DNA of 64,000 nt from Acidipropionibacterium virtanenii. GTDB taxonomy: Bacteria > Actinomycetota > Actinomycetes > Propionibacteriales > Propionibacteriaceae. Shown piece by piece: positions 1 through 8,619 of this stretch (positions are counted from its first letter, which is position 1; every line of letters starts with the position of its first letter). The notes under the pieces are model-generated. The model ran no database searches. It was not told the DNA's origin and worked only from the letters and a program-made list of their open reading frames with translations. The position numbers and the translations under genes were made by a program. Where the stretch lies: assembly GCF_003325455.1 (NCBI RefSeq), contig NZ_CP025198.1, forward strand, positions 2,976,001 to 3,040,000. The letters are read 5' to 3'.

Positions 1-555
1 GTGGAGGCCGGGATCAGCGAGGGGGCTGACGGTCCCGGGGAGCGGATCCGCTCGAACTACCTGGATCTGGCGATGCTGATGGACTACTGGGGCCCCGAGC
101 GCCTCAACCACCACACCGAGTCCGGGCCGATGCTCTACGCCGCCCGCGAGTGCGCCCGCATCATCGCCGACGAGGGCATCGCCGGGACGGTCGCACGGCA
201 TCGGCTGCACGGCGCAGCGATGGCCGCCGGGCTGGAGGGCCTGGGGCTGGAGCTCTTCGGCGACCAGACCCACCGGATGAACAACGTCATCGGGGTGAAG
301 ATCCCCGACGACGTCGACGGAGACCGGCTGCGCGCCGCCCTGCTGGAGGACTTCGCGGTGGAGATCGGCACCTCCTTCGGGCCCCTGGCCGGGGTGGTGT
401 GGCGGGTCGGAGTGATGGGATACAACGCCCGCCGCGACGCCGTCCTGGCCACCCTGGCCGCGCTGGAGGCCGAACTACGCCGGTTCGGCCACCCCACCCC
501 GGCCTCCGGCGGCGTCGAGGCCGCGATGAACCACTACCAGGAGCAGGAGTCATGA
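1..555 (+). CDS. pucG: PucG-like (S)-ureidoglycine-glyoxylate aminotransferase, C-terminal part
   Basis: Class V (fold type I) PLP aminotransferase, 5' end cut by the window edge; 184 codons remain, about half of the usual 380-400. What is left is the C-terminal small domain, with the LNHHTESGPMLYAARE segment that follows the PLP lysine in alanine-glyoxylate/ureidoglycine aminotransferases, and the late GPLAGVVWRVGVMGYNA motif. The stop overlaps the ATG of the allantoate amidohydrolase gene (ATGA), so the two are translationally coupled. PucG moves the amino group of ureidoglycine onto glyoxylate to give glycine and oxalurate. I chose the ureide substrate over alanine-glyoxylate because of the neighbours; the PLP lysine itself is outside the window. 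Confidence 0.8.
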   Translation: MEAGISEGADGPGERIRSNYLDLAMLMDYWGPERLNHHTESGPMLYAARECARIIADEGIAGTVARHRLHGAAMAAGLEGLGLELFGDQTHRMNNVIGVKIPDDVDGDRLRAALLEDFAVEIGTSFGPLAGVVWRVGVMGYNARRDAVLATLAALEAELRRFGHPTPASGGVEAAMNHYQEQES

Positions 556-1898
556 TCGCAGGAACCACGCTGAACGGATCGGGGCCGCAGAGCGGCCGGG
601 CCGCACGCGCCGACGTCCAGCGCGATATGACGGCCGCCCGGCGAATCATGGAGCGGGCCGACGAACTGGCGCGCCACTCCGCCATGGAGGGCGGCATCGA
701 ACGGACCTACCTGAGCCCCGAGCACGCCGAGGTGGACGCCCTGGCCGCCGGCTGGATGCGCGAGGCCGGGCTGACCACCTGGCAGGACGCCTCCGGGGCG
801 CGGGTCGGGCGGTTGGAGGGTGAGCGCCCCGGGTTGCCGGCGCTGATCCTCGGCTCCCATCTCGACACCGTCCCCGACGCCGGGCGCTACGACGGGCCGC
901 TCGGCGTCCTGCTGGCCATCGAGGTCGCCAGGCGGATCGCAGAGTCGGGACGTCATCTCCCCTTCGCCCTGGAGACCTACGCCTTCGCCGAGGAGGAGGG
1001 GGTCCGCTTCGGCGCCACCCTGCTGTGCTCCCGGGCGCTGGCCGGCACCTGGACCGACGACCTGTGGAGTCTGCGCGACGCCGACGGGGTCTCGCTGCGT
1101 CGGGCCTTCACCGACTTCGGACTGGATCCGGCGCGGGTCGGTGATGCGGCGCGCGTCGCCGCGGAGCCCGGGCCCAGTGCCGATGCCGGCCCGCGCGGCG
1201 TCGTCGGCTATCTGGAGGCCCATATCGAGCAGGGCCCGGAGTTGGAGGCCGCCGGCCGTCCGCTGGGCGTCGTCACCTCCATCGCCGGGGCCCGGCGCCT
1301 CGAGATCACTGTCACAGGGGAGGCCCGCCATGCCGGCGGAACCCCCTATCCGCGACGCCGCGACGCCCTGGTCGGGGCCTCCGAGGCCGTGGTGGCGATC
1401 GAGCGGATCGGCAGGGAGCGCGACGTCATCGCCACCGTCGGAAGGCTCCACGTGGAGCCCGGCGGGGTCAACGTCGTGCCCGGACGGGCCGTGTTCAGCC
1501 TCGATCTGCGGGCCGAGACCGATGAGAAGCGCGACGCCGCGTGGGAGGAGATCGCCGCGACGATGAAGGAGATCTGCACCCGGCGCGGGCTGGACCTGGG
1601 CGTCGAGCAGTTCCACGAGGCGCGGTCGGTCTCCTGCGCTCCGCCCCTGATGGACGCCGTCGCCTCCGGTATCCGGACCGCCACCGGAGCCGGCGCCGAG
1701 CCGATGCGGATCTGGTCGCGGGCCGGCCACGACGCCATGGCCGTCGCCGACATGTGCGACATCGCGATGATGTTCATCCGCTGTCACGACGGGATCAGCC
1801 ACGCCCCCGACGAGTCGGTGCTGGAGTCCGATGTCGCGGTGGCGCTGAACGCCTATGAGGCGGCGATCCTGGCGCTGGCCGAGAGGTACGAGGCCTGA
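552..1898 (+). CDS. allC: Allantoate amidohydrolase (M20 family)
   Basis: 448-residue zinc-dependent M20/HyuC-type amidohydrolase. Metal-site motifs are visible in order: SHLDTVPDAGRYDGPLGVL (His and bridging Asp), FAEEEGVRF (Glu pair), HIEQG, and near the C terminus RAGHDAM and SHAPDE. The family includes allantoate amidohydrolase, ureidoglycolate amidohydrolase and N-carbamoyl-L-amino acid hydrolase. Allantoate is preferred because the gene overlaps pucG by 4 bp and lies near the oxamate/carbamate kinase genes. It would release ammonia and CO2 and yield ureidoglycine, the substrate of the upstream aminotransferase. A longer open frame runs upstream but is only a shadow of pucG; the start is the ATG at 552. 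Confidence 0.85.
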   Translation: MIAGTTLNGSGPQSGRAARADVQRDMTAARRIMERADELARHSAMEGGIERTYLSPEHAEVDALAAGWMREAGLTTWQDASGARVGRLEGERPGLPALILGSHLDTVPDAGRYDGPLGVLLAIEVARRIAESGRHLPFALETYAFAEEEGVRFGATLLCSRALAGTWTDDLWSLRDADGVSLRRAFTDFGLDPARVGDAARVAAEPGPSADAGPRGVVGYLEAHIEQGPELEAAGRPLGVVTSIAGARRLEITVTGEARHAGGTPYPRRRDALVGASEAVVAIERIGRERDVIATVGRLHVEPGGVNVVPGRAVFSLDLRAETDEKRDAAWEEIAATMKEICTRRGLDLGVEQFHEARSVSCAPPLMDAVASGIRTATGAGAEPMRIWSRAGHDAMAVADMCDIAMMFIRCHDGISHAPDESVLESDVAVALNAYEAAILALAERYEA

Positions 1899-1900
1899 GG

Positions 1901-1981
1901 AGGCGAGATTTCTCTCTCCAGAAGCGGTCAAACAGCACCGCCATCGACGTTGACGCACGTCTCGGGCGTGAAATCTCGCCT
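1901..1981. terminator. Inverted repeat after the allantoate amidohydrolase gene
   Basis: Arms 1901-1912 (AGGCGAGATTTC) and 1970-1981 are a perfect 12-bp inverted repeat around a 57-nt spacer, directly after the stop codon. No T-run follows. It is one of many 3'-end palindromes in the window and may act as a terminator or mRNA-stabilising structure. Confidence 0.4.
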
Positions 1982-2004
1982 CGCCGGACCGGCGGCGGGG
2001 CAGG

Positions 2005-2910
2005 ATGGCGACACCACCGACGATGGAGACGACGATGACTGGTGAGCCCGGGCGCAGCGGCGAGTTGAGCCAGGAGGAGCGGATCGGGGACGACGAGTCC
2101 TCCGCCAATCCCGTCGAGGAGCGCATCCGCGAGGCCCAGTCCGGGCTCACCGGCCAGGAGCGGCGGGCCGCCACCACCATCCTGGAGCATCTGGACGATC
2201 TGGCCACCTACTCCTCGGCCGACCTGTCCCGGCTGTCGGGTGTCTCCCGCCCCACCCTGTCGCGGCTCTACCGGCGGCTGGGATACCAGGGATTCGCCGA
2301 ACTGCGGGCCGAGGCCAGGCAGGCCCGCGGCGTCCCGCTCGGCCCGTCACGGGGCATCGATGCGCATCTGGCCCAGGAGTCCCGCAACATCGCACACCTG
2401 GGCCGGCTGGCCGACGGGCGGCTCCAGGCGGCGGTGACCAGCATGATGGGGGCCACCGATCTGGTGATCATCGGGGAGCGCAACTCCTACCCGGTGGCGC
2501 TGCACCTGCGCGAGCAGCTGGTGCAGTTGAGGCCCCGCACCCGGCTGCTGCCAGTGCCGGGCCAGACCCTGGCCGAGGACCTGGTCGGGATGGGTCCCGG
2601 AGACACCGTCGTCCTGGTGGGTCTGCGACGCCGCACCTCCGGGTTCGAGGCGCTGCTGAGGTTCTGCTGCGAGCTGCACGCCGACGTCGTACTCATCGCC
2701 GACAACTCCGCCCTGCGTCACGCCGGGACGGTGAACCACTTCCTGCCCTGCTCGCTGGGCTCTTCAGGACCCTTCAGCTCCTACGCATCGGCGATGAGCC
2801 TGGTGGCGATGATCGCCAACGAGGCCAGCGCGATGACCGGCCCCCAGGGGTCGCGGCGGGTCGGGCTCATCACCGACGGCTACGACGCCCTGGGCGAGAT
2901 CGAGGACTGA
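2005..2910 (+). CDS. MurR/RpiR family transcriptional regulator
   Basis: 301 residues from the first ATG (later ATGs at 2026 and 2035 are also possible). An N-terminal RpiR helix-turn-helix covers roughly residues 40-115 (DLSRLSGVSRPTLSRLYRRLGYQGF). A SIS-type sugar/effector-binding domain follows, about residues 140-270 (TDLVIIGERNSYPVALHLREQL; GPGDTVVLVGLRRR). RpiR regulators in ureide clusters (for example HpxU in Klebsiella) are known. It lies codirectionally about 100 bp after the allantoate amidohydrolase gene, with an inverted repeat between, so it may be transcribed separately. Its ligand cannot be read from the sequence. Confidence 0.85.
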   Translation: MATPPTMETTMTGEPGRSGELSQEERIGDDESSANPVEERIREAQSGLTGQERRAATTILEHLDDLATYSSADLSRLSGVSRPTLSRLYRRLGYQGFAELRAEARQARGVPLGPSRGIDAHLAQESRNIAHLGRLADGRLQAAVTSMMGATDLVIIGERNSYPVALHLREQLVQLRPRTRLLPVPGQTLAEDLVGMGPGDTVVLVGLRRRTSGFEALLRFCCELHADVVLIADNSALRHAGTVNHFLPCSLGSSGPFSSYASAMSLVAMIANEASAMTGPQGSRRVGLITDGYDALGEIED

Positions 2911-2918
2911 GTTGTCAA

Positions 2919-2938
2919 CGGAGGGGGCGACCCCTCCG
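2919..2938. terminator. Hairpin between convergent RpiR and TauE/SafE genes
   Basis: CGGAGGGG, a GCGA loop and CCCCTCCG form an 8-bp GC stem 9 nt after the RpiR stop. The convergent TauE/SafE gene ends at 3036. No T-tract. Confidence 0.5.
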
Positions 2939-3035
2939 CGCTCGCCAGGGCTCGCTGCCTCCCGAACAATTCGGGCCCGCGACCGCGCTCGCATCCGCCC
3001 CAGAACGTGACATCGGGATGGGTGGGTGAGGGCGT

Positions 3036-3788
3036 TCAGGAGAAGGCCCGCCAGCCCATGTAGATCGCCATGGCCACGCCGAAGACGACGATGAAGGCCC
3101 GGAAGTACTTCGCCGGGAGGCGCCTGGCCACCCACGCTCCCGCCAGGGCGCCCACCACCGAGCCCACCGCGATGCATCCCGCGTAGTTCCATGCGATACC
3201 GCCGGAGACGATGAAGAACACCGCCGCGACGAGGTTGACCAGGGTCTGGAGCAGGTTCTTCAGCCCGTTCTGCTCCTGCAGGCCGGCCTTCAGACACAGC
3301 CCGAGCACCCCCAGCAGGATGATTCCCTGGGCGGCCGAGAAGTAGCCGCCGTAGATGCTGGCGAGCAGCACGACGATCAGCAGCGGGCGCCACCGGGTGC
3401 CCTCCACCGGTTTCATGGCGGCGGCGATGCGCGGCTGGAAGGCCACCAGCAGGGCGGCGAACAGAATGAGGAACGGCACCACCACCGAGAACACCGACGA
3501 GGGCAGCCGGGTGAGCAGGAAGGCACCGATGAGCGCCCCGACCACCGCCACCACCCCCAGCCGCAGCAGCAGGGGACGCAGCGCCGACAGCTCCCGCCGG
3601 TACCCCCACGAGCCGGCGATGGAACCGGGCACCAGGCCGACGGTGTTGGCGATATTGGCGCTCACCGGCGGCAGGCCGAACATCACCATCACCGGGTAGC
3701 TGATGAGCGACCCGGAGCCGACGACGGTGTTGATCAGCCCCGCTCCGGCACCGGCCAGGATCATCGCCACGATCTGGAGAGCATCCAT
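3036..3788 (-). CDS. TauE/SafE (DUF81) family anion permease
   Basis: 250-residue polytopic membrane protein with about eight hydrophobic helices and the family's early GAGAGLINTVVGSGSLISYPVM and later YGGYFSAAQGII segments. The family exports or imports small organic acids and sulfur anions (sulfite, taurine, sulfoacetate). Its start overlaps the stop of the GntR-type gene by 1 bp (TGATG), so the two are co-transcribed. Beside the oxamate-forming genes it could move oxamate, oxalurate or a related anion; that substrate is inferred from position only. Confidence 0.8.
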   Translation of the reverse strand: MDALQIVAMILAGAGAGLINTVVGSGSLISYPVMVMFGLPPVSANIANTVGLVPGSIAGSWGYRRELSALRPLLLRLGVVAVVGALIGAFLLTRLPSSVFSVVVPFLILFAALLVAFQPRIAAAMKPVEGTRWRPLLIVVLLASIYGGYFSAAQGIILLGVLGLCLKAGLQEQNGLKNLLQTLVNLVAAVFFIVSGGIAWNYAGCIAVGSVVGALAGAWVARRLPAKYFRAFIVVFGVAMAIYMGWRAFS

Positions 3789-4525
3789 CAGCGGGACTCC
3801 TCATTCCTCGACGCCTCGGCACTGGCACTTGCCGCGCCACTGACACTGCCACCACCCGATGACACCTCATTGGTATACCAGTCGTCGAAGAGTTCGAGGC
3901 TCGACTCGCGGGTCGAGGTGACATGGAGATGGGCCAGAAGTCCTGCCGTGGCGACGTCATGATCCACCAGGGCGTCGACCATCCGGGCATGGTCGTCGGC
4001 CAGCTCGGGGGCCCGCCCGACGATGGTGCGCCGGAAGAGTCTCTCGATCCTGGTCTGCAGAGGCGCCATGAGACCCACCAGCAGGACGGATCCGGAGGCC
4101 TCCACCAGAAGATCGTGGAATCCGGCGTTGGCCAGCGCCCCCGCCCGGTCGTCCCCGCTCGAGGCGGCCCGCCGGGCCCGGTCCAGGTGCTCGCGCAGCC
4201 CCGCCAGCTGTTCATCGCTACGATGTTCGGCGGCCAGTCTCGCGACCAGCGGCTCCAGGGCCTCGCGGGCATCGAAGAGCTCGGCGACGTCGCGCCGGTC
4301 GAACCGGGTGACCTGCAGCCCGGCGGCGGGAGAGCCGTCGGAGCGGCGGGCCGGGGCGACCAGCAGATCGGACTCCAGAGCCATCAGCGCCTCGCGCACC
4401 GGCACCCGCGAGACCCCCAGCCGTTCCGAGAGGGTGCGCTCGCGCAGCCTCGTCCCCGGCGGGAGCTCATTGCTGAGGATCATCTCGCGAAGTTGCGCGA
4501 CGACCCTGTCACGAAGACTGTCCAT
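3788..4525 (-). CDS. GntR family regulator with FCD domain
   Basis: 245 residues. A winged helix at about residues 5-70 contains LRERTLSERLGVSRVPVREALMALE. An FCD ligand-binding domain at about 85-215 has the metal-ligand pattern with AGFHDLLVEASGS and late DHARMVDALVDHD / LLAHLHVTSTRES segments. The gene is divergent from fdrA, 69 bp apart, and a FadR-type palindrome lies in that gap at 4555-4564. It also heads the operon with the TauE/SafE gene. A role in controlling the divergent oxamate operon in response to a ureide-derived acid is inferred. Confidence 0.88.
   Translation of the reverse strand: MDSLRDRVVAQLREMILSNELPPGTRLRERTLSERLGVSRVPVREALMALESDLLVAPARRSDGSPAAGLQVTRFDRRDVAELFDAREALEPLVARLAAEHRSDEQLAGLREHLDRARRAASSGDDRAGALANAGFHDLLVEASGSVLLVGLMAPLQTRIERLFRRTIVGRAPELADDHARMVDALVDHDVATAGLLAHLHVTSTRESSLELFDDWYTNEVSSGGGSVSGAASASAEASRNEESR
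3871..3880. promoter_or_regulatory. Possible GntR operator inside the 3' end of its own gene
   Basis: TGGTATACCA is a perfect 10-bp palindrome in the last part of the GntR coding sequence, about 85 bp before the TauE/SafE start. It matches 9 of 10 bases of the fdrA upstream palindrome, so it may be an accessory operator, or chance. Confidence 0.3.
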
Positions 4526-4554
4526 GCCCGAACCCTACCCGAACCTCCGGCCTT

Positions 4555-4564
4555 TGGTATACCG
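4555..4564. promoter_or_regulatory. FadR/GntR-type operator between gntR and fdrA
   Basis: TGGTATACCG (core GGTATACC) sits in the 69-bp divergent gap, 30 bp before the fdrA start. It has the GT/AC half-site spacing of FCD-type GntR operators. This is the obvious binding site for the adjacent regulator. Confidence 0.5.
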
Positions 4565-4594
4565 TTGTCTCAAGTACCGAAGGCCGGAGGTCTC

Positions 4595-6355
4595 ATGCTC
4601 ACCACCATCGTCCAGCGGAACCACTACCAGGACTCGGTCGCCCTGATGGTGCTCAGCCGCGCCGTCTCCGAGCTGCCCGGCGTCACCAAGGCGTCGGCGA
4701 TGATGGGCACCCCGGCCAACCGGGCGATCCTCGCCGACACCGGCTTCAACTCCTCCGAGCTGGCCACCGCCACCCCCGCCGACCTGGTGATCGGCATCGA
4801 CGCCGTCGACCCGCAGAGCTGTACCGACGCCGCGGCACGGGCCGACGAACTGCTCGCCGAGCAGGGCTCGGCGGTCTCCGGCACCGGTACCCCGCAGGTC
4901 CACAGCCTGGCCCGGGCCCGCACCCTGCTGCCCGACGCCAACCTCGCGCTGGTCTCGGTGCCGGGCGTCCACGCCGCCGCCGAGGCGCGCCGTCTCCTGG
5001 AGGCCGGGCTGAACGTCATGCTCTTCAGCGACAACGTCACCCTCGACGACGAGGTCGCACTGAAGTCCCGCGCCGAGGAGCTCGGCCTGCTGCTGATGGG
5101 CCCCGACTGCGGCACCGCGGCCTTCGCCGGCGTCCCGCTGGCCTTCGGCAACCTGTGCGCGCCCGGATCGATCGGCGTGATCGGCGCCTCGGGCACCGGC
5201 ACCCAGGAGGTGATGACCCAGGTGGACCGGCTGGGCGCCGGCATCAGCCATGCCATCGGCCTGGGCGGACGCGACCTGTCGGCGCCGGTGGGCGGACGGG
5301 CGGCCGTGGCGGCGCTGCGGGCCCTGGACGCCGATCCGGCCACCGACGTCATCGTCCTGGTGAGCAAGCCTCCGGCGCCCGAGATTCGCGCACGCATCGA
5401 GCAGGTGGCGCAGGAGCTGTCGAAGCCGGTGGTGACGAACGTCGTCGACGGCGGATCCCCGGCCGGCCCCGGCGGCTCCGGCCGCGACTCCGGGCGCCGT
5501 GGCAACATCACCGCCGCCCCGACCCTGGCCGACGCCGCCGCCCGGGCCGTCGAACTGGCCGGAGTGGCCTCCTTCACCCCGCCGAAGCCTGATGGCCCTG
5601 GTGATCCTGATGGCCCTGGTGATCCTGATGGCCCCGGTGACGTCGCCCTGGTGGGCCTGTTCACCGGCGGCACCCTGGCCGACGAGGCCGGCGTCATCGT
5701 CCGCCACGAGCTCGGCCTGGACGTCGCGCTCAACAGCACCGGCCCCGGCGTGGTGCTCGATGCCGGGGGCCACCGGATCATCGATCTGGGCGACGACGTC
5801 TTCACCCGGGGCCGTCCCCATCCGATGATCGATCCCGCGCTGCGCGCCGAGGAGATCGTGCGGGCCCTGGCCGATCCGGCCACCGCGGTGCTGCTGCTCG
5901 ACGTCGTCATCGGCCACGGCTCGGCCCCCGACCCGGCCGGGGCGATCGCCGGGCCGATCCGCGAGGGTCTGGAACACGCCGCCGCGCAGGGGCGCGATGT
6001 CCGCGTCGTCGCCTCGGTGTGCGGCACCGCCCGCGACGAGCAGGGCCTCGACGCGCAGATCGCGACCCTGACCGACGCCGGGGTCAGGGTGCTCGGCAGC
6101 AATGCCGCGGCCGCCCGGCACGCCGCCGCGCTCATCCGCCGCGCCCGGGACCGGCGCCGGATCCCCACCCCCTCGCCCGTCCCGCCGCGGATCGCCGGCC
6201 TGCTGGCCGGCCCGAAGGTCGTCAATGTCGGGCTGGCCGGATTCGCCGAGGACCTGGCGGGCCTGGACGTCTCCGTGGTCCAGTGGTCCTGGGCTCCCCC
6301 GGCCGGCGGCGACCCGCGCTTGGCCCGCATCGTCGAACGTCTCCTCGCCCACTGA
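4595..6355 (+). CDS. fdrA: FdrA family protein, acyl-CoA synthetase-like (probable oxamate carbamoyltransferase subunit)
   Basis: 586 residues with a GGAGG-like site 7 nt before the ATG. Like E. coli FdrA (renamed AllF) it has succinyl-CoA-synthetase-type CoA-binding and ligase-like folds: LLMGPDCGTAAFAG and IGVIGASGTGTQEVMTQV near residues 165-210, and a second Rossmann-like half from about residue 350. In E. coli, AllF, AllG and AllH together form the oxamate carbamoyltransferase that releases oxamate and carbamoyl phosphate from oxalurate. The same three genes are adjacent here and end in carbamate kinase. An inter-domain linker carries an 18-bp tandem repeat (GPGDPD units). An in-frame extension upstream to 3923 is a shadow of the GntR gene. 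Confidence 0.85.
   Translation: MLTTIVQRNHYQDSVALMVLSRAVSELPGVTKASAMMGTPANRAILADTGFNSSELATATPADLVIGIDAVDPQSCTDAAARADELLAEQGSAVSGTGTPQVHSLARARTLLPDANLALVSVPGVHAAAEARRLLEAGLNVMLFSDNVTLDDEVALKSRAEELGLLLMGPDCGTAAFAGVPLAFGNLCAPGSIGVIGASGTGTQEVMTQVDRLGAGISHAIGLGGRDLSAPVGGRAAVAALRALDADPATDVIVLVSKPPAPEIRARIEQVAQELSKPVVTNVVDGGSPAGPGGSGRDSGRRGNITAAPTLADAAARAVELAGVASFTPPKPDGPGDPDGPGDPDGPGDVALVGLFTGGTLADEAGVIVRHELGLDVALNSTGPGVVLDAGGHRIIDLGDDVFTRGRPHPMIDPALRAEEIVRALADPATAVLLLDVVIGHGSAPDPAGAIAGPIREGLEHAAAQGRDVRVVASVCGTARDEQGLDAQIATLTDAGVRVLGSNAAAARHAAALIRRARDRRRIPTPSPVPPRIAGLLAGPKVVNVGLAGFAEDLAGLDVSVVQWSWAPPAGGDPRLARIVERLLAH
5591..5641 (+). repeat. 18-bp tandem repeat in the fdrA linker
   Basis: Unit GATGGCCCTGGTGATCCT occurs at 5591-5608 and 5609-5626, with a partial third copy to 5641. 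It encodes a Gly-Pro-Asp-rich linker between the two halves of FdrA, and its length is likely to vary between strains. Confidence 0.8.
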
Positions 6356-6394
6356 TCCCGCCAGCACTGATCCCGCCACCACAGAAAGGCAGCG

Positions 6395-7729
6395 ATGAAT
6401 CCCCCCGAGCAACTCACCGACATCTCCCGCACCATCGACGACTTCGACTCGATCACCGACGCCAACAAGGCCGTCGTCGACGTCATGACCGCCGGCCAGC
6501 CCGTCCTGGTCGACGTCGCGCAGGCGCACACGCTGGTCCCCGAGCTCGCCACCGACGAGAAGGTGCTGCTGCACGCCGGGCCTCCGATCGACGTCGAGCA
6601 GATGCCCGAGACCATCCAAGGGGCGTGCATCGGCGCCGTCCTGTTCGAGGGCTGGGCCGATGACGAGGAGACCGCCCGCCGGGTCCTCGCCGAGCAGGTG
6701 CGGCTGATCCCCTGTCACGACGTCGGCGCGGTGGGCCCGATGGGCGGCATCACGAGCGCCCACATGGCACTCATGAAGGTGGTCAACACCACCTACGGCA
6801 ATGTCTCCTACTCCACCCTCAACGAGGGCATCGGAAAGGTGCTGCGCTTCGGCGGCTACGACGCCGAGGTGATCGAGCGGCTGGCCTGGATGCGCGACGT
6901 CCTGGGCCCGGCCCTCTCGCGCGCCCTCGCACTGGCCGGGAGCGGGAGTGACGGGAGCGGGAGAGCCGGTTACCCGCTGACCCCGGTGATGGCCCGGGCG
7001 CTCACCATGGGCGATGAGATGCACCAGCGCAATATCGCCGCCTCGGCGCTCTTCGCGCGTGACATGGCCCCACTGCTGGTCCGCACCGGACTGCCCGCCG
7101 CCACCGTCGCCGAGGTGAGCGACTTCCTGGCCCGCACCGACCAGTTCTTCCTCAATGTGGCGATGGCCGCCGCCAAGGCCTGCGCAGATCCCGCCCGACA
7201 GGTGCGGGCCGGATCAGTGGTCACCGCGATGTGCCGCAACGGCCACGAGTTCGGCATCCGCGTCTCGGGCCTGGGCGACCGCTGGTTCACCGCCCCGGTC
7301 AACACCCCCTCGGGCCTCTTCTTCACCGGCTACGACCAGTCCCAGGCGGCCCCCGACATGGGCGACTCGGCGATCATGGAGACCTTCGGGCTGGGCGGGA
7401 TGAGCATCGTCGCCGCGCCCGGCGTCACCCCCTTCCTGGGGGCCGGCGGATTCGCCGAGGCGCTGGCCACCACCGAGGAGATGGCCGAGGTGGTCACCGC
7501 CCACAACCCGAACATGCCCATCCCGACCTGGAACTTCCAGGGGGCTCCGACCGGCATCGACATCCGCCTGGTGGTCCAGACCGGCATCACCCCGATCATC
7601 AACTCCGGCATCGCCTCGAAGCACCCCGGCGTCGGCCAGATCGGGGCCGGCACCGTGCGTGCGCCGATGGGCTGTTTCACGTCCGCGCTGGAGGCCCTGG
7701 CCGAGGTCTACGGGGTCGACGTGTCATGA
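6395..7729 (+). CDS. DUF1116 protein, YlbE/AllG-like oxamate carbamoyltransferase subunit
   Basis: 444 residues with an AAAGG site before the ATG at 6395, about 40 bp after fdrA. It matches the YlbE/DUF1116 family in length, with the conserved stretches VGPMGGITSAHMAL, GDEMHQRN, TAMCRNGHEFGIRVSG and the C-terminal GAGTVRAPMGCF. In E. coli the homologue (AllG) is one of three subunits needed for oxamate transcarbamylase activity. A short GSGSDGSG insert near residue 190 looks like a species-specific linker. The stop overlaps the next gene (ATGA). Confidence 0.85.
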   Translation: MNPPEQLTDISRTIDDFDSITDANKAVVDVMTAGQPVLVDVAQAHTLVPELATDEKVLLHAGPPIDVEQMPETIQGACIGAVLFEGWADDEETARRVLAEQVRLIPCHDVGAVGPMGGITSAHMALMKVVNTTYGNVSYSTLNEGIGKVLRFGGYDAEVIERLAWMRDVLGPALSRALALAGSGSDGSGRAGYPLTPVMARALTMGDEMHQRNIAASALFARDMAPLLVRTGLPAATVAEVSDFLARTDQFFLNVAMAAAKACADPARQVRAGSVVTAMCRNGHEFGIRVSGLGDRWFTAPVNTPSGLFFTGYDQSQAAPDMGDSAIMETFGLGGMSIVAAPGVTPFLGAGGFAEALATTEEMAEVVTAHNPNMPIPTWNFQGAPTGIDIRLVVQTGITPIINSGIASKHPGVGQIGAGTVRAPMGCFTSALEALAEVYGVDVS

Positions 7730-8619
7730 CGACGACCCCCGACGGCCGGACGCTGCAGGTCCGGGCACTGCAGGTCTCGGCGCTGCAGGTCTCGGCCCCG
7801 GTGGCCCTGCTCGCCGGCGCCCGGTCCGCAGATCGACGCGAGATGACCGGGACGCTCTGCGGCGTCCACGCCCACTCCGTGAACCTGAGGGCCCGCGACG
7901 CCGCAGGACCACTGCTGGTGAACCTCTGCGCCGAATCGGTCGAGTCGGTCTGCCAGGCCCGGATCTGCGGGCCGGAGCTGCGTCGTCTGCAGGGGACGCG
8001 CATCGGCACCCCGGTGGTGCTGCGGGTCTCGGCCGACGACGTCGTGGCCACCCGGTTGAGCCCCTCGAGAGCCCCGCGCCCCTTCGAGGTGCCGGCGTCC
8101 TGGTTCGACTCCGGCGAGGGAGACGTCTACGGCCGGCCCCGCCTGGAGCGGGCCGCACGGGCCCTGGCGGCCGACCGCGACGTCGACGCCCTCGACGAGC
8201 TGTGCGGCCTGGGCATCGGGCTCACGCCGTCGGGCGATGACGCCCTGGTCGGTCTGATCGCCGCCTCGATGAGCGCCGGCGTGGGCGCACGGGCCAGACG
8301 CCGGCTGGCCGGGCGGCTCCGGTCGGGATGGGCCCACGGCCGTACCACGGAGGTCTCGCTCACCACCCTGCGACTGGCCCTGGCCGGGGATCTCGCGCCC
8401 CCCGTGCTGGACCTTCTGGCCGCTCTCACCGGCCCCGGGGCGGGTCTCCCGGCCGCGCAGCGCCCCGAGACCGGGGCCGTCGACCGGCTGGCCCGCCACG
8501 GGCACACCTCCGGGGCGGATCTGATGGCCGGGGTCAACGCCCTGGCCGAAGCGGTCGTCTGCCACGAAGCAGCAGTCTCCGACCGAACAGTCATCTCCGA
8601 AGAGGGGGACGTGTCATGA
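7726..8619 (+). CDS. DUF2877 protein, YlbF/AllH-like oxamate carbamoyltransferase subunit
   Basis: 297 residues starting at the ATG that overlaps the DUF1116 stop by 4 bp. The DUF2877 core is recognisable by GLGIGLTPSGDDALVGLIAA near residues 165-185 and the following arginine-rich helix. The E. coli homologue (YlbF/AllH) is the third subunit of oxamate carbamoyltransferase. The N terminus carries three 15-bp direct repeats (LQVRA/LQVSA), so the first 25 residues are probably disordered. The gene ends in another ATGA overlap with carbamate kinase. Confidence 0.82.
   Translation: MTTTPDGRTLQVRALQVSALQVSAPVALLAGARSADRREMTGTLCGVHAHSVNLRARDAAGPLLVNLCAESVESVCQARICGPELRRLQGTRIGTPVVLRVSADDVVATRLSPSRAPRPFEVPASWFDSGEGDVYGRPRLERAARALAADRDVDALDELCGLGIGLTPSGDDALVGLIAASMSAGVGARARRRLAGRLRSGWAHGRTTEVSLTTLRLALAGDLAPPVLDLLAALTGPGAGLPAAQRPETGAVDRLARHGHTSGADLMAGVNALAEAVVCHEAAVSDRTVISEEGDVS
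7753..7797 (+). repeat. Three 15-bp direct repeats at the start of the DUF2877 gene
   Basis: CTGCAGGTCCGGGCA, CTGCAGGTCTCGGCG and CTGCAGGTCTCGGCC lie back to back at 7753-7767, 7768-7782 and 7783-7797, encoding LQVxA units near the N terminus. Confidence 0.8.

Noticed and set aside
4535-7024. Very long antisense open frames over the fdrA operon and many other genes
   Set aside because: They arise from high third-position GC; composition is low-complexity His/Gly/Arg-rich, with no domains or ribosome sites.
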